Of a DNA stretch of 64,000 bases, positions 37,527 to 50,499 are shown one piece after another. The notes below the pieces were generated by a model that made no database searches, was not told the origin of the DNA, and saw only the letters and a program-made list of their open reading frames with translations. Position 1 is the stretch's first letter, and each line of letters begins with the position of its first letter. A program made the translations under genes and the position numbers. Origin of the DNA: Gnetum montanum (lineage: Eukaryota; Streptophyta; Gnetopsida; Gnetales; Gnetaceae); the NCBI GenBank assembly GCA_015680685.1, contig MNCI01036290.1, positions 151,901 through 215,900 of the forward strand, read 5' to 3'.

Positions 37527-37591
37527 CTGGCCCCTCTTTGTTGATGTTTGGAGGATTTGCCCAAGAGATGTCGACAAAGAATATGAAACAA
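37519..37591 (-). promoter_or_regulatory. PPT and dyad at the 3' LTR boundary of element 2
   Basis: Minus strand AAAGAGGGGCCAG next to the LTR, inside the same inverted repeat as in element 1 (GGTGTTTC ... GAAACA). Confidence 0.65.
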
Positions 37592-38990
37592 CATGATGAA
37601 CATGAAACCAACACTATTTGTTAGTGCCCACTTAGATGATGCTTTTCTATGCTTGAGAGTGCTAGAAAAGTGAAGTATGATAGATAACAAGGGATGGGTT
37701 TGAGGAGATAGGGTCAGGGGAAAATGAATGGAAAAGGAAAAATGTAGGATGCAACAACATGAGAACCATTTCCATGGTGTGATCCCTCATCAGAGTGCTT
37801 GTGAGGGAGTCAACACGCAGAGGTGTCTTTCCTCTTTTGGAATTCAATGTCTCTTTAGAGTGTTTAGAGATGGTCAATCCAAAGCTGAGATGGTTAAAAA
37901 ATGGCAACTATGCTTTTTCACTTGGGCACTTGTCTTATTTCATTTCTTCCCCTCCCCCTTTTTATTCCATTCTATTCTTTTCTTTTTTTGTTTTTCTTTT
38001 TTGGGTGAGTTGCACACCCATATCCATTTGAAGGTAATCGTGTCATGACTGTAGGATAGGTGTTTCCTCCCCAAGATGAGTTGTGTTACATCCATCATGG
38101 GCTTAGTGGTTAAGCACAAGAAAGGTTTCTATGTGCATTAGAGAAGCTTACGAGGGAATGTTAGAAATTGTGAAGGGAGGAAATAGAAGTTAGGTTAGTT
38201 GAAAGGATATGAGGATATGCACTCTCAAGTAACTAGGCCAGTTGAAGTGGGTACTTTGAAAAAATGTAGTGTCCTACTCTTGTGGTAAAATGAATTTTTT
38301 ATTAGTGCCATCCTAGCTTTATCTTGCAAATGCAATAGTGAGAAAACCAAAAAAAATGATCATCATGTGAAGTGAAGGCAAAGTCTAGTCTACTTGGAAC
38401 ACTGTAAGAGTTACAAGTGTTGTGTCTAGCATGTGTGATGTCCAAAGTAGGAAGGCCAATGTAGGCATTGGTGGTAGTAGGTTGAAAAAATCTAGGAGCC
38501 ACACCAAAAGTGAGCATTCAGGATGATAGGAGCAATGGTGATGCAGGTGCTCAGGAATCATCACCATAGGCAGAAGCCAGGAAATTCAGTCATAGGGTGG
38601 GAAGGCTAGTTGCTGAATGTTCTTCTAGACTCAGATGGTGGTGAGGGCTGGAGGGTGGTGACATTGTGGCTACACCACAATAGTGTTGGGACTCCTACGG
38701 GAGGTGCTGATGAAGAGAGCTATGACCAAGATGATTGGCAATGGTTGTAGTAGCTCCGGAAGGTCAGCAAGATGTCAAACGACATCTTCGGAAGATCAGC
38801 AAGATGTCAGGAATGGAAACATTACATATGTCCTAGAGGGTGTTTCCTTAACATTGTGAATTTCATTCTGGAACTGCAACATCCCACCCCATCCTAGTTG
38901 AGAGGTGTGGATAGGCAACAAAAGATGGAAAGCATTCTCTCTTTCTTGTTCACAAGGTCACATGTGTTGAACCAGAGAGGTTGCCTTGCA
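37527..38990 (-). other. 3' UTR of element 2
   Basis: Non-coding. Shares the GATGAGTTGTGTTACATCC landmark at 38080 and the GGTGGTGACATTGTGGCTAC-type stretch near 38650 with elements 1 and 3. Confidence 0.65.
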
Positions 38991-38994
38991 AACC

Positions 38995-39440
38995 CAGTTT
39001 TAGGTCTTGATAGAATATTGGACGTGCTAGTTTAAGGTCCTAGTTTAGTATCTGGGCAAACCATATTATGCTAGTTTAAGGTCCTAAAATATCATGATGT
39101 GTGCTAGTTTAAGGTAATAGTAGACCATGATATGCTAGTTTAACATTGTAGTAGATAAGGATGGCTAGTTTAAGGTTGCAGCGGATCATATTGTGGGTGT
39201 TAGTTTCATGTAATGGCCCAAAGACATGTTGTGCCAGTTTAATGTCATGGTGGATTCTCTATGCTAGTTTTACGTCATAGTAGACCATTTATGCTAGTTT
39301 TACATCATAGTGGATGATTTGTGCTATTTTTACATCATATGAGATGAGCTGTGCCAATTTTATGTCATAGAAAATGATCTGTGCCAGTTTTACATCATAG
39401 CGGATGATTTGTGCCAATTTTACATCATAGAATCTGTGCT
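38995..39440. repeat. Tandem array T2, 3' copy of element 2
   Basis: About 14 units of roughly 30 bp. Units near the UTR have TGCTAGTTTAAGGTCCTAG, and units near integrase have TGCCAATTTTACATCATAG, so the array grades from one variant to another. The same gradient is seen in element 3. Confidence 0.75.
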
Positions 39441-39473
39441 TACCTTGCTTTATTATTGGCATGATACTACATG

Positions 39474-40236
39474 TTAGGTGTAATATGATTTTAGGTATAG
39501 GTGGCTGATAGGATTAGCAAACTCGTTGCTATCTAAGTTAGCCAGCTTCAATGCCCCATTTTCATATGCTTTTGTGACCAAAAAAGGCCCTTCCCAGTTA
39601 GCTGAGAATTTTTTCATAGGCTTACTAATAGCCTTGAGGTTTAGATCCCCTTTTTTGATTGGGTGTTGGTGTATATTGCAATAATGTTTTTTCATTGCTT
39701 GTCTTGATACCACTCGATACGGCTAAGCATTTGGATGCGCTCCTCCTCCATAGAGTCAAGATCAATGATTCTTGACTCATTGTTTTGAGCCTCATCCATA
39801 AAGTTTGAGAGGATCATTCAAAGTGAAGGGACCTTCAATTCAAGATGTAACACCACTTCAGATTCATATACAAGACTATATGGTGTTTTACCTATGGCAG
39901 TTCTACATGTTGTGCAATAAGCCCAAAGTGCATAGATGAGTTGCTCGTGCCATCGTCGCTTGCTACTATTGGGCATCTTCTTCAGAAGGTTGACAATGGC
40001 TTTATTGGTAGCTTCTACTTGGCTTTTGGCTTGGGGATAATAGAATGATGAGAAATAATGTTTAATGTTGATATTTTCACAAAAGGCTTTAGTTTCTGCA
40101 CTACTGAATTAGGGCCCATTATCTATAACGATAGTCATAGGAAGGCCGAATCGAGTTACTATATTGTTCAAAATAAATTTGCAAACCTATTGATATGTGT
40201 TCTTCCTAAGGGGAATAGGTAGGGAGCTCAAGATAA
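39474..40236 (-). pseudogene. Integrase, C-terminal part, of element 2
   Basis: Open at 39713-39474 with FSANWEGPFLVTKAYENGA and HLYLKSYYT at the end. Above it, near 40100-40140, is the catalytic-core segment TIVIDNGP. The zinc finger and the first part of the core are gone. The sequence passes at about 40236 directly into exon 2 of the antisense gene on the other strand. Confidence 0.83.
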
Positions 40237-43200
40237 TATCCAAAAGTCTTAAGAATTTTGTCTTAGATTTTGGCAATGCCAGAGTTCAAGTGTTATCATA
40301 AATATAACACTTTATTCATTTCTTGTCATATGGGCACATTTTTTCAGAACCCACCTGGAACCATCTATTGTGCTAGTGGGTGAGTCCTATTAACATGATC
40401 AAGGATTCTATTTTTTTGTCTTGTATGGTTTAAAATGCTAATCATGTTTTATCTGTTGTTAGATTTGTGATCGACAAGGATGGTCTTCATGATAGGGAGG
40501 GGATGTTAGCCTTGGCTCAAACGACACTTCAAGAGTTCTCCTCTACTGAGAACATACATGTCGGGGTTATCAAGAAATTTAGGGCTGATTTTAGAACTTA
40601 TCCAGCCAAGTACTCAAAGTTCTACATGAAATGTGAGGAGCTTGGGTGGTTAGATAGTGAATGGGCGTCCCATCGAGTACCCACTATAGAAGAAGTGCTA
40701 GTAGAAATACCACCGTTCCCCACACCATTCATATCGGGTGAGCTATATCATGTGCCCCTTTTCATGTAACCCTTTTCATGTAATATGAATCAATTTAATT
40801 AATTATTCCCCCTACCTTATTCCTTTTTTGTTTTGCTAATTTTATTCTTGGTTTCTAGAGTGGCAACCAAATCTAAGGAGGTTACAATAATTACGTTGGG
40901 ACGTAATCAAGCTAACTTCTTCTTTAAGTATGCTAAGGTTGATGAATCATAGTGTTGGATGTGTAGTGGGGCTCTAGCAATGATTATCGAGAAGGTTAAA
41001 GAGGCTGGGCTCATGAACCTCTTTTTGGCTATAAACCTAGAGATTGTAGTTGCAAAAATGCTTGCTCTTGTAGATTCTTTCATTAAAAGTGTAGACCACT
41101 TTCACACACAAGTTCATGGCATGCGAGTGGTGTTTGAGACCATTGATAGCCTTTTTTCAGATTTTTTCAGTGTCCCTTCTAACGGTTTACCCATGGGGAA
41201 AAGGACTAGAAAGAATGTAGACCATCAAGGAGGCATAGAATAATGGTTGGGGATCGGCAAGGATCGCAAAGGTATCTATATGAAGAAGGTTAGATTGGAG
41301 GTAGCCCAAAATATTTACCCCATCTTCCGTGCTCATGTCTTTCCCAAGTTGCTCTCCCAAGGGAAAATTCTTGGGGTAGAGTAGGCCCAGATTATGCAAG
41401 ACATAATGGAAGAGGGGACATGATATAATTGGGCTAAGTATCTTTCAGAAGGTGTATGGGTGAAAATGACTAGACTATGGGGAAAACTTGAGATGTGTTT
41501 CCATGTGCACTTTTCCATTTTCATCACTTGTTGATGATGGTTTGCTAAATTTTTGGTGGTCTAAGAGAATGGTACCTAGGTGATACAGGATCATACCCAG
41601 ATATCCAAACCATGGATTCGCCATGTATTTCACACCACCTGATCTCAAGACCCTCGAGAAGCTATCGAGGAGTCTTTCAATAACGATTAAGAATAGGGTA
41701 GGTCCATCTTTTCATATGCATGATAGCTTTGGAGAGGCATCCCCTACCAACATGGGCAACCTAGTGAGGGGAGAGCACCTCATTTTAGAAACCATAAGTA
41801 AAATTTGTAGATTAAGCATCCTAGTCCTAAAAAAGAGCCTTCACATGTGAGCAAGGAAAGGGACAAAAGGCTACAGATTAGAGTTTGTAATGCATAGTCT
41901 GAGCTTGTTGGTAAGTATCCCTTAGCTAACTTATTTGCTACCTTCCTTTTCCTTTTTATGGTTTCATATCTCTATTGGACTAGTATCATAATCTTAGCTT
42001 ATGCTTGGTAAATGAGGAAGAGACTTCAGCTCCTAAAGAGGAGGACCCTACTGCGGAAGAGGAGGCCCCTACTACTGAGGAGGAGGCCCCTACTATGGAA
42101 GAGGTTTCCCTCATTGTAGAGGATCCTTTTGTAGAGAATTTCCCACAATATGAGGGAAATATGATAGTAGAGGAAGCCACTACACTCTTAAGGTAGCTCG
42201 AAGAAGAGGGGCTGCATTTTGAGGATAGTAAGTTTGATGATTTATTTGACAGTGTGCCAATGGGTGATCCCCCTCCCCCCCCCCACTCTCACCCATGAGG
42301 GTTTGCTAGGTAGGAGCTTTGCATTGTCATTTATGTTATCCTCTCATTTTCCCTCTTCTCTCCATAATGCTAACATAATTTACTACACAATGGATACTAG
42401 TTCTACTAAGGATCACGATTCTTCATCTACTTTCTATCTAGAGCCATGGGTAGAAACTTAAAATAAGTTCACCTTTATGGAAGGTGTAGTAGATGACATG
42501 ATTAACCACCTAAAGCAAATTGACCCAAAGATAGGTGCGCTTGGGCTATGACATTTTCTTTTTATGTGTTATTTCATTTTTGCTACTGTCCCATGACTAA
42601 CACTTTTCTATTTTGGTGTAATAGCTTCATAGCTCAAATGGGATCCAAAACAGGCAATTGAACTAGAAGTTATATATGAAATCCCTCTAGAGGTAATAGA
42701 GATATCTCATCACATATATGATGAGGCAAGAAGATGTCCACTACACTTGACACATCACTGTGGGAGTGTAGATGTGTCAATGAAGACCTTTGGAAGCAAG
42801 TTTAGAAGCTCAAGAAGGAAAAAGTGAATTAGGTAGCTAAGTTAGAAGACTTGCGATTATGGAATGAATTTCTAATGGCTCATGAAAATTTTGATGGTAG
42901 TTGGTATATGATCGTACTTGATTACACTAGACATTGGTTGACCATACAAGAAAAAAATGAGTCCATGCGAGAAGTGATTGAACTATGCCTACAGATGGAT
43001 CTCTTGGCACAAAAGAATCAAGATTGGAAAGATTATAGTGCTAAGGTATATGAATGGGGGTAGGCACATAAGAATCACAAACACATGTATAAGATGGAAT
43101 GTTCCACTTATCACCAAAAGTATAGAGATGCATATGTAGAATGGCATGGTCATGAATTTTTCTTAGATGTGATCGATGCTACCTGGGCCTACGATAAATT

Positions 43201-43611
43201 CGCAAAGAATCTAGGGGTCAGTGAATCTCCTAAGAGGGAGATAAACATGCCTTCTTTGGAGGCCACCTTTGCTACCTTTTCTATAGGATCACCTACATGG
43301 ACGACTATGAAGAAAGGAAAGATTTTAGTAGGCATTGATTTGGAATAAGAATATTGGACCAATTTGAGTGAGAAAGAAATTTTCTGATGCTTGGCATCTA
43401 GTCTTGATAAAATAAAACCAGACATGGATGTAGGCAAATCTTAGGTTAGCCTAATTTTACTTTATCATAATTTATTTCATGGTAGCTTTATGCATTACCT
43501 AGCTTACTCATTGGCTTATGGTTTTGGTCTTGTTCTTGGTTTATGCAGGATCCAGTTGAGGACGAAGGACCTAGCAGGGAAGTAGCTAAAGACATAGGAG
43601 AAGACCCGTAA
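40237..43611 (+). pseudogene. Antisense spliced gene, copy 2 (in element 2), 5' truncated
   Basis: Plus strand, opposite to its host element. Exons: E2 (end only) 40237-40379, E3 40463-40737, E4 40859-41910 (1052 nt), E5 42009-42309, E6 about 42391-42534, E7 42625-43444 (820), E8 43549-43611, stop TAA. Donors GTGAGT, GTGAGC, GTAAGT, GTAGGA, GTGCGC and GTTAGC; acceptors end in AG except before E5 and E6, where mutation is likely. E4 encodes VPSNGLPMGKR and IYPIFRAHVFPKLLSQGK, closely matched in copies 1 and 3. E5 has repeated EEEAPT units. Promoter and E1 are lost in a deletion. Stops in E4 and E7. Confidence 0.85.
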
Positions 43612-43789
43612 CCTCTTCATTGATGTTTTATGATTTTAAAATGTAATCCTTGTTATTGGGTGATGGTGAAAATTTGAGTGTGAACATGACTTTTGAACCA
43701 TATATTTGTAATGTGATGAAAAGTAAAGTGCTTGTTCCATTTCCTTTGCTTAATGTTTTGGTTTATGTATTTAGGCCCCTTGTGGTGCC

Positions 43790-44240
43790 CATGTTATAGT
43801 TTAAGGTCATTTTGGGCCATAGATAGTTTAAGGCCAATTCAGGCCATAGTTAGTTTAAGGTCATTTCAGGTCGTGGGTAGTTAACACAAAGAATGGGCTA
43901 CCAGTTTTAGGCCTTGGTAGGCTATGAGATAGTTTAAGGCCATTCCAGGCCATAACTAGTTTATGTCCATTTTGGGCCACTGCTAATTTAAGGTCATTTT
44001 GATCCATTTCTAGTTTAGGACCATTTCGAGCCACAGCTAGTTTAAGGCCATTTCAGGCCATGGGTAGTTTAAGCTCAGATGAGGTTTCCAGTTTTAGGCC
44101 TTGGTGGGCCATGCAATAATTTAAGGCCATTCCAGGCCATAGCTAGTTTAAGGTTATTTCGAGCCATGACTCGTTTAAGGCCATTTCAGGTCATGACTAG
44201 TTCAAGGCCATTTTAGGCCATGACTAGTTTAAGGCCATTT
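43790..44240. repeat. Tandem array T1 of element 2
   Basis: About 15 units of 26-30 bp built on TAGTTTAAGGCCATTTYGRGCCAT. It lies about 180 bases after the stop codon of antisense gene copy 2. Confidence 0.82.
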
Positions 44241-44352
44241 CGAGTTGTGGCAACATAACTAACACAAAAGGTAAGCACAATGCAAAATTGAAACCTATAC
44301 AAACAGAAAGTGTTAAAACAAAAGAATGAAAGAAGTAAAGTAGGACCATGCC

Positions 44353-44789
44353 CTAATCATGTAATTTTTTCCTAACCCAATGTCGGTTAGATAAAGTGTA
44401 TGGCCTTGAGAACTTAAAGTGATATTTCTCTAAGTTATCGTCAACTATTGAGAAAGGCAACTCTTCCCATATAGTTTGTTTGGGTAGCTTGTCAGTTTTG
44501 TCAGGCTTATTGGTAGGGCAACATTGGATTTCAACATGGACAGGTGACACACCTTCAGATATTTCTATCTATAACCCTTGCTTTGTGTTTCTGTTGTTTA
44601 CAGCTTGATCGGCTACATCATCATCAAAGATCACCACTTCTCTACCTACATAAGGTAGATGGATCTCTTGATGTATTGGAAAAGAAACAACCCTTAGTTA
44701 GGCTAACCAAGATCTTCCCAAGATGAAATTGAACATGGACATCTCCTCCACCACAATGAATTCTACACTAGTGGGGAACTGATCTGTAG
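44353..44789 (-). pseudogene. Protease C-terminal part of element 2, cut by element 3
   Basis: The minus strand encodes a VVEEMSMFNFILGRSWLA-like segment, IHQEIHLPY and a tail ending RPYTLSNRHWVRKKLHD before TAG. It stops at 44789 within the GDQFPTN segment, where LTR D begins, so element 3 inserted inside this gene. Confidence 0.82.
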
Positions 44790-46631
44790 TGACCGAAAAC
44801 ATCGATGGCTAGAACACCGAGAGGTTGTCGAGCGAACAGGTTAACCCCAGATCCATGCGAGGGCCATGCTGGATAAAATGGAAGCGGGGTGCCCTAAACA
44901 GTCTGGTTGATCAGACAGGGACTGAATCTATATAACTTAACCTTACATGAATTTTGTTTTAAATGAAAAATACGCAAGGTAAAATGATGATCAATAAATG
45001 CAGGAATGAAGGAAATAATGCTAAACAATGATAACAATGAGAGATAATAGAATAAACTTGAATAAGAAAATGCACCGCGTTAAGGTCACGGGTTCGATTC
45101 TTTGCCTTGTTTGAAAAATGTATAATAAATTATGCAACGCCATAGGCACAAAGAGATTTCAAGAGTAACCAGACTACTCAAAATGTGCCAACTATGATCT
45201 TGAATGTGAACTTGAAAGACAATTTCACAAAAATGCCAACTCTTTGGATGAGAAATGCAAACTAGAAAAGCCAACCAATGCCAAATGCCAACAAGCCAAC
45301 TACTCTCCTCAATGTAAAAATGCCAATTCTTTGAGCAAAACAGCCAACCCTTTGAGCATTTTTTTTAGGGTATTTATAGGACCAAAAATAGGTGAGAAAC
45401 ATGGGTTAGGTGCCATGTGTCCTAGACCCCACAATATGCAATCGTGGTGGTACCCTATAGGCGTGCTGTGCCGGTTGCGAATTTTGCTATGCTATAACCA
45501 CATTGTCGAAACTAGAGATGCTGGAACCTAGTGTGCTAAAAATGCAAGCAGAAATGAAGTCCTTGCCCTAGGACTATGTCTTCCCTCTTCTTATGAATAG
45601 GATCAAGCATAGTAAAAAATTTTGGGGGATTGACTAAGGAGTATGCCAAAGTGGAACAAAGTCACTAATCATGGCGAGCTTAGTTATTGCTAACAAGCTG
45701 TAGAGCTAGCTAAAGATATCCTAATGCATCTATCAACTTTGCATCACTTACACTATTTAGCACATTGAAGTAGCATAGCTTCTTACTACGCTGTACTATG
45801 CTATATAGCATAGCACATTGACATAGCTTAGCTTCTTACTACGCTGTGCTACGCTATGTAGTGTAGCACAGCGTAGCCACCAATTTGAATAGAAAATTTC
45901 TGTTGGAGTCAATAGCATTTATTGGAAGTCTTGGTGCACACTGGGATAACCTTTGGAGCACTTTATTAATTTGTATCTTTGCTATGCTATTCTATGCTAC
46001 ATAGCGTAGCGTATCATAGCAGCCAATGTAACATGAATTTCTATCAAAATTGCAGGGTTTCACAAAAAAAATTTGCTTGTGGTTCAAGGGTTAACTAAGG
46101 TAGGGTAGTTTTGGAAGCCACAATGCTATTAGATGCAATCCTTCTACTGAAACAACTTGAAAAAGAATCCTTTTCATGTTTTTCCCTTGCTATGCTATGC
46201 TACGCTATGTAGCGTAGCACCCCGTGTTGGCCAAATTTTGACTTTGCCTTGCACGAACATCTTGCTAAAACTTGTATTTGGATGCTTAATTGATTTTCTA
46301 AAGGCTTGCTATGATGCACAACATAGTGTAGCGTAGTAGACTTCTCCATTAGAAAACTTGCCAAACTATTTTGTCCATCCCAAACACTCCTGACAACTCT
46401 AGGCATGGTCTTTGTTTAGACTGTCAGTCGGGTCAACTATCCATTTGGGCAGGTTGGTGAGTCCAATGATTCTGCTAGTCATGGAAGTAGAAAACATGTC
46501 AGACTGGATAGTCTATCTTTGGTGTCTACACTTTATTGCCCAATGATCATGATGTTGCACTTGTCGAAGCCCTTGCCTAAATTCCAAGACCCTGGTGAAG
46601 CAAGACGGTCTCAAAATTTTATGGTGTTTCA
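44790..46631 (-). repeat. LTR D: 3' LTR of element 3
   Basis: TGACCGAAAAC at 44790 to GTTTCA at 46631. TATA on the minus strand near 45366-45377. Palindromes at 45790-45820, 45839-45876 (38 bp, one mismatch per arm), 45965-46020 and 46190-46220. A tRNA B-box-like GGTTCGATTC lies at 45091-45100. Confidence 0.88.
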
Positions 46632-46698
46632 CTGGTCCCTCTTTGTCGACATTTGGAGGATCTACCCAAGAGATGCTAACAAAGAATATGAAATATCA
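46624..46698 (-). promoter_or_regulatory. PPT and dyad at the 3' LTR boundary of element 3
   Basis: Minus strand AAAGAGGGACCAG next to the LTR, with the same inverted repeat as elements 1 and 2, here more decayed on its far arm. Confidence 0.65.
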
Positions 46699-47990
46699 CA
46701 AAATACAAGATGCTAAGATTGCTCTTCAGTAATTGTCTAGATGTCATTTGGCTATGCCTGAGTGCTAGGATAGTCATGTAGGGAAGGGGGAAAGGGTGGA
46801 TCTGTGGGGATAGTTTTTAGGAAGGGAAAGTTATAGCATTTTATGATCCCTTGTCGGAATGCTTGTGAGGGGGTCAATATGCATGGGCATATTTCTTTTG
46901 CAAGCTTTTGTCCTCTCATTGGAATGCTTAGAGATGGTCATTGCGAAATAGTTGATGTGCCATTTTTTTTGGACATGTTTTTTTTTGTGAGCTTTTACTC
47001 TTATACACTTTTCTTTTGTTGTTTTTCCATGTTCATTTATAAACAACCTTGTTGTAGGATAGGTGTTTCCTCCCTAGGATGAGCTGTGTTACATCCACGT
47101 GGGGCTTTGACTTGCCTATAGATGCTTCCTATGTGATGCTACATTACACATGTCGTGGACTTTGTGGTTGAGCTTATGGGAGGGCTTTACAAGCATCGGG
47201 AAAATTTGTAAAAAGAGGTGTAAGAAGGAGAATTGAAGTTGTAAGAAATGAGGTAAAGGAGATTAAGGGGGAGGATAGAATGTGCACTCCTAAGTAGCCA
47301 AGCTAGTCAGGATGACCACCTCGAAACAACATAGTGGCCTACCACCGTGGCTAAATGCACCTTTGATCGATGCCCCTCTGACACGTACCCTGCAAGCACA
47401 ATAGATAGCAAACCATAAGAAAAACCATCAACAAAAATGAAGGTAAAGTTTTTACTTGCTTTGGACACTTCTGGAGCAATGGACATTATTGCCAAGGCAT
47501 GCGATGTCCAAACCAGAAAGGCCAGCAATGGTTCTAGTGGCTTCAGCATGGAGAGGTTGGCACCAAGGAGGCTAGGAGTTGCGATGATGCGAGTGTTCAG
47601 GAATCCCCACCCAAGGAAAACATTATGCAGTTCCACTATAAGAAGAGAGGCTTAATAGTTGAACTTCTTTTGAGCCTAAATAAGAGCGGGGGCTAGAGGG
47701 TAGCAACCATGTGGCTGAGCCACAATAGTATTGGGACTCCAGCAGCAGGCGTCGACCAGAGGAGCTACTGCCAAGTTGACTGGTTGTGGTAGCAGTAGTT
47801 CCAAAAGGTTAGCAAGATGTCAGATGATATCTCCAGAGGATCAACAAGATGCCAAGGGTAGTGGCATTGCATATATTCTAGAGGGTGTTTTCTTAGCATC
47901 AAGAACTGAATTCTGGAACTGAAATGTCCCATCCCGTGTTGGCACTGTACATGCTTGCTTGCTATGCAAAGTCATGGATGCACACTGAGG
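46632..47990 (-). other. 3' UTR of element 3
   Basis: Non-coding; carries the GATGAGCTGTGTTACATCC landmark at 47080 and the GGCTGAGCCACAATAGTATTG stretch near 47715 (compare 13920 and 38660). Confidence 0.65.
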
Positions 47991-47997
47991 ACAGTGT

Positions 47998-48545
47998 GCC
48001 GCGAACCTAGTTTAAGGTCTTGGTAGACCATCAGATGTACTAGTTTAAGGTTCCAACAGACCATGATGTGCTAGTTTAAGGTCCTAGTAGACCGTTGTGC
48101 TAGTTTAAGGTCCCAACAGACTACTGTGCTAGTTTACCATCGTAGCATATGATTGTTCTAGTTTAAGGTCCAAGCAGACTGTTATGCTAGTTTATCATCA
48201 TAGCAGATGGTGGATTCATAGTTTAAAGTCACAGTAGACATTCTATGCCATTTTATAGTCATGGTAGACTATCTATGCTAGTTATAGTCATGGCAGACTA
48301 TCTATGCTAGTTTATAGTCATGGCAGACTATGGTTTCTAGTTTATAGTTATAGTGGACTGTCTTTGCTAGTTTTACATTGTAGTGGACGAGCTTTTCCAA
48401 TTCTACATCTTAGCGAATGACCTTTGCCAATTTTACATCATAGAGGATGAGCTTTGCCAATTTTATGTCATAGCAGACAAGCTTTGCTAGTTTTATGTCA
48501 TAGCAGACAAGCTTTGCCAGTTTTATGTCATAGTAGACGATTCTC
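47998..48545. repeat. Tandem array T2, 3' copy of element 3
   Basis: About 18 units of roughly 30 bp, with GCTAGTTTAAGGTCC-type units at the UTR end and GCCAATTTTATGTCATAG-type units at the integrase end. Confidence 0.78.
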
Positions 48546-49730
48546 TTACCTTGCTCATGCATTAGATGTAGTATGGCTTGAGATACAAGTGATTCACAGG
48601 ATTCGTGAACTCTTTTCCATCCATGTCTACTAGTTTAAAGGATATGTTCCCATAGGCTTTTGTGACCATGAATGGACCTTCCCAGCTTGCTAAGAATTTT
48701 GTCATATGTTCATTAATAGCCTTGAGAATGAGGTCCCGATTTTTTATAGGTCGTTGATGTGGGTTTGCATGATGCTTCTGTCATTACCTGTCTTGATATC
48801 GCTTGATGTGGTCAAGTGTTTGTGCATGCTTCTCCTCTATGGAGTCGAGATCGATGATCCTTGACTTATTTTTCTATTTCTCATTTACAATGCTTGAAAG
48901 GATCATCCGCAGTGATGGTACCTACAATTCAAGAGGCAACACTGCTTTAGATTTATAGACTAGGTTGTAGGGGGTCTTACCTATAGCCATCCTACATGTC
49001 ATACGGTAGGCCCAAAGCACATAGAGGATTTGCTCATGCCATCTCCTCTTGATACTACTAAGAACTATTTTGAGCAACTTAATGATGGCTTTATTTGTAG
49101 CTTCTACCTGACCGTTAGCCTACAGGTAATATGGTGATGAGAAAGATTACCTAATGCCAAGGTTGCTACAGAAGGTTTTGGTTTCTGCATTACTAAACTA
49201 TGGCCCATTATCTGTCACAATAGTCATGTGAAGACCAAACCTTATTACAATGTTTTCGAAGATGAAGTGGTAAACTTGCTGAGATGTGATCTTCCTAAGG
49301 GGTATAGCTTCTACCCACTTCGTGAAGTACATAGTGGCAGTAATAATGAAGCTATGCCTTGCAGAAGACTTAGGTGTTATGGGTCCTATGATATCTAGTC
49401 CCCATTGCTGAAATGGCCACGTGATCTGCATAGGGTGCAACTTGATAGGTGACACATGTATAAGGTTTGCATGATGTTGGCACATGTCACAAGTCTAGAC
49501 TCTAGTAAAACAATCATGTTCCATGCATGGCTAGTAATACCCTAGGTATCTAATGTTAGCTGCCATGGCTCTAGGAGCTATGTATCCTCCACATAGTCCT
49601 TCATGAACTTCACTAACTATTTTTTGTGCCTCCTCCCCACCAAGGTAAGTTAATAGTATTCTATCAAAGGATCGTTTACACAAGGTATTATCTCCTAATA
49701 GGACATACTGCCATGCTTGCTTCTAGATCA
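48546..49730 (-). pseudogene. Integrase of element 3
   Basis: Inserts the cDNA into the host chromosome. Minus strand: zinc-finger end CDMCQHHANL near 49490; core entry WPFQQWGLDIIGPITP and FTKWVEAIPL (49420-49300); IVTDNGP at 49220-49200 with the second catalytic Asp; C-terminal WEGPFMVTKAY-like segment near 48690-48640. The usual Tat form (WPFSQWGMDI) is close. A stop follows DNGP. Confidence 0.88.
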
Positions 49731-49845
49731 CATCTCTTTGGGCAGATGTCAAACCGCATGGACATTCGCCATGTTGTAGATAGTCTTTAATATTGGCATA
49801 CCACTCTTGGGTGTTGGCATTGCTCATGGAGGCCACATGTGCTTC

Positions 49846-50460
49846 TTAGGTGATAGGGATTGTACACTCTATTATTAAAGCAGGTAGCACTATGAATAGA
49901 TGTGACAGCACGTTTAATGCTAGTGTAGCTAAGGCATCGGCCACTGTGTTTTCATTGCATGGCACATGTTGGACATCTGTTGTGGCAAACTGTTTGAGAA
50001 ACATTTTGGCTAGGTTACAATAGGTTTGCAAATGAGTAGCTTTGCAGGCATAGACATCAATGATTTGATTGATGACAAGCTATGAATCACCTTGAATTGC
50101 CAAATGTTGAATTTTTAATTGCTAGGCTGCTAAGAGGCCTCTAAGGAGTCCTTCATACTCTACCACATTTTTCGTACAAAGGAACATGAAACAATAAGCA
50201 AAGGGTTGTATGTTTCCCGAGGGGAACATAATGACAACGACAACACTGCCATCTCATGTGGTTGAGGTGCCATCAAAGTGTAGAGTTGCCTCGAAATGCG
50301 ATGGTATAAGATTGACAGTGCTAACATGTTCATCTGGAAATTCAAGTTCTATGGTTTCTTGATCGTCAATGGGTGAGGTTGCATGCTGCATGGCTATTGC
50401 TTGGCCTTTCATTGATGATTGGGCTATGTAATGTAAATCGAACTCCATTGTTATTCCCTT
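49846..50460 (-). pseudogene. Second (archaeal-type) RNase H of element 3
   Basis: Minus strand. It starts with a YIAQSSMKGQAIA segment (50420-50380) like the KAIKGQALA entry known before this domain in Tat elements, then LHFDGTST, VVEYEGLLRGL, GDS*LVINQI and ends HVPCNENTVADALATLA (49960-49900). The pattern DG...EYE.L...GDS...AxADALA marks the second RNase H found only in the Tat lineage, so it fixes the family assignment. Confidence 0.85.
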
Positions 50461-50499
50461 CCATCAGGCTATCTTGCTACTTTCATATAAATTGTTTGT

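Larger units (their letters stand above)
35470..44789 (-). mobile_element. Element 2: Tat retrotransposon, minus strand, interrupted by element 3
   Basis: 3' LTR (35470-37526), 3' UTR, T2, integrase part (40236-39474), then on the opposite strand antisense gene copy 2, T1, and the protease (44789-44353). The protease is cut by the LTR of element 3; gag and the 5' LTR should lie to the right of the window. RT, both RNase H domains, the N-terminal part of integrase and the promoter, exon 1 and part of exon 2 of the antisense gene are deleted, with a junction near 40236. Confidence 0.85.

Noticed and set aside
45085-45110. Functional tRNA gene
   Set aside because: Only the T-arm-like part is seen; no acceptor stem, D arm or anticodon arm could be placed around it.
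47998-48545. CRISPR array
   Set aside because: Units of T1 and T2 follow each other directly with no unique spacers of constant length, there are no cas genes, and the DNA is from a plant.
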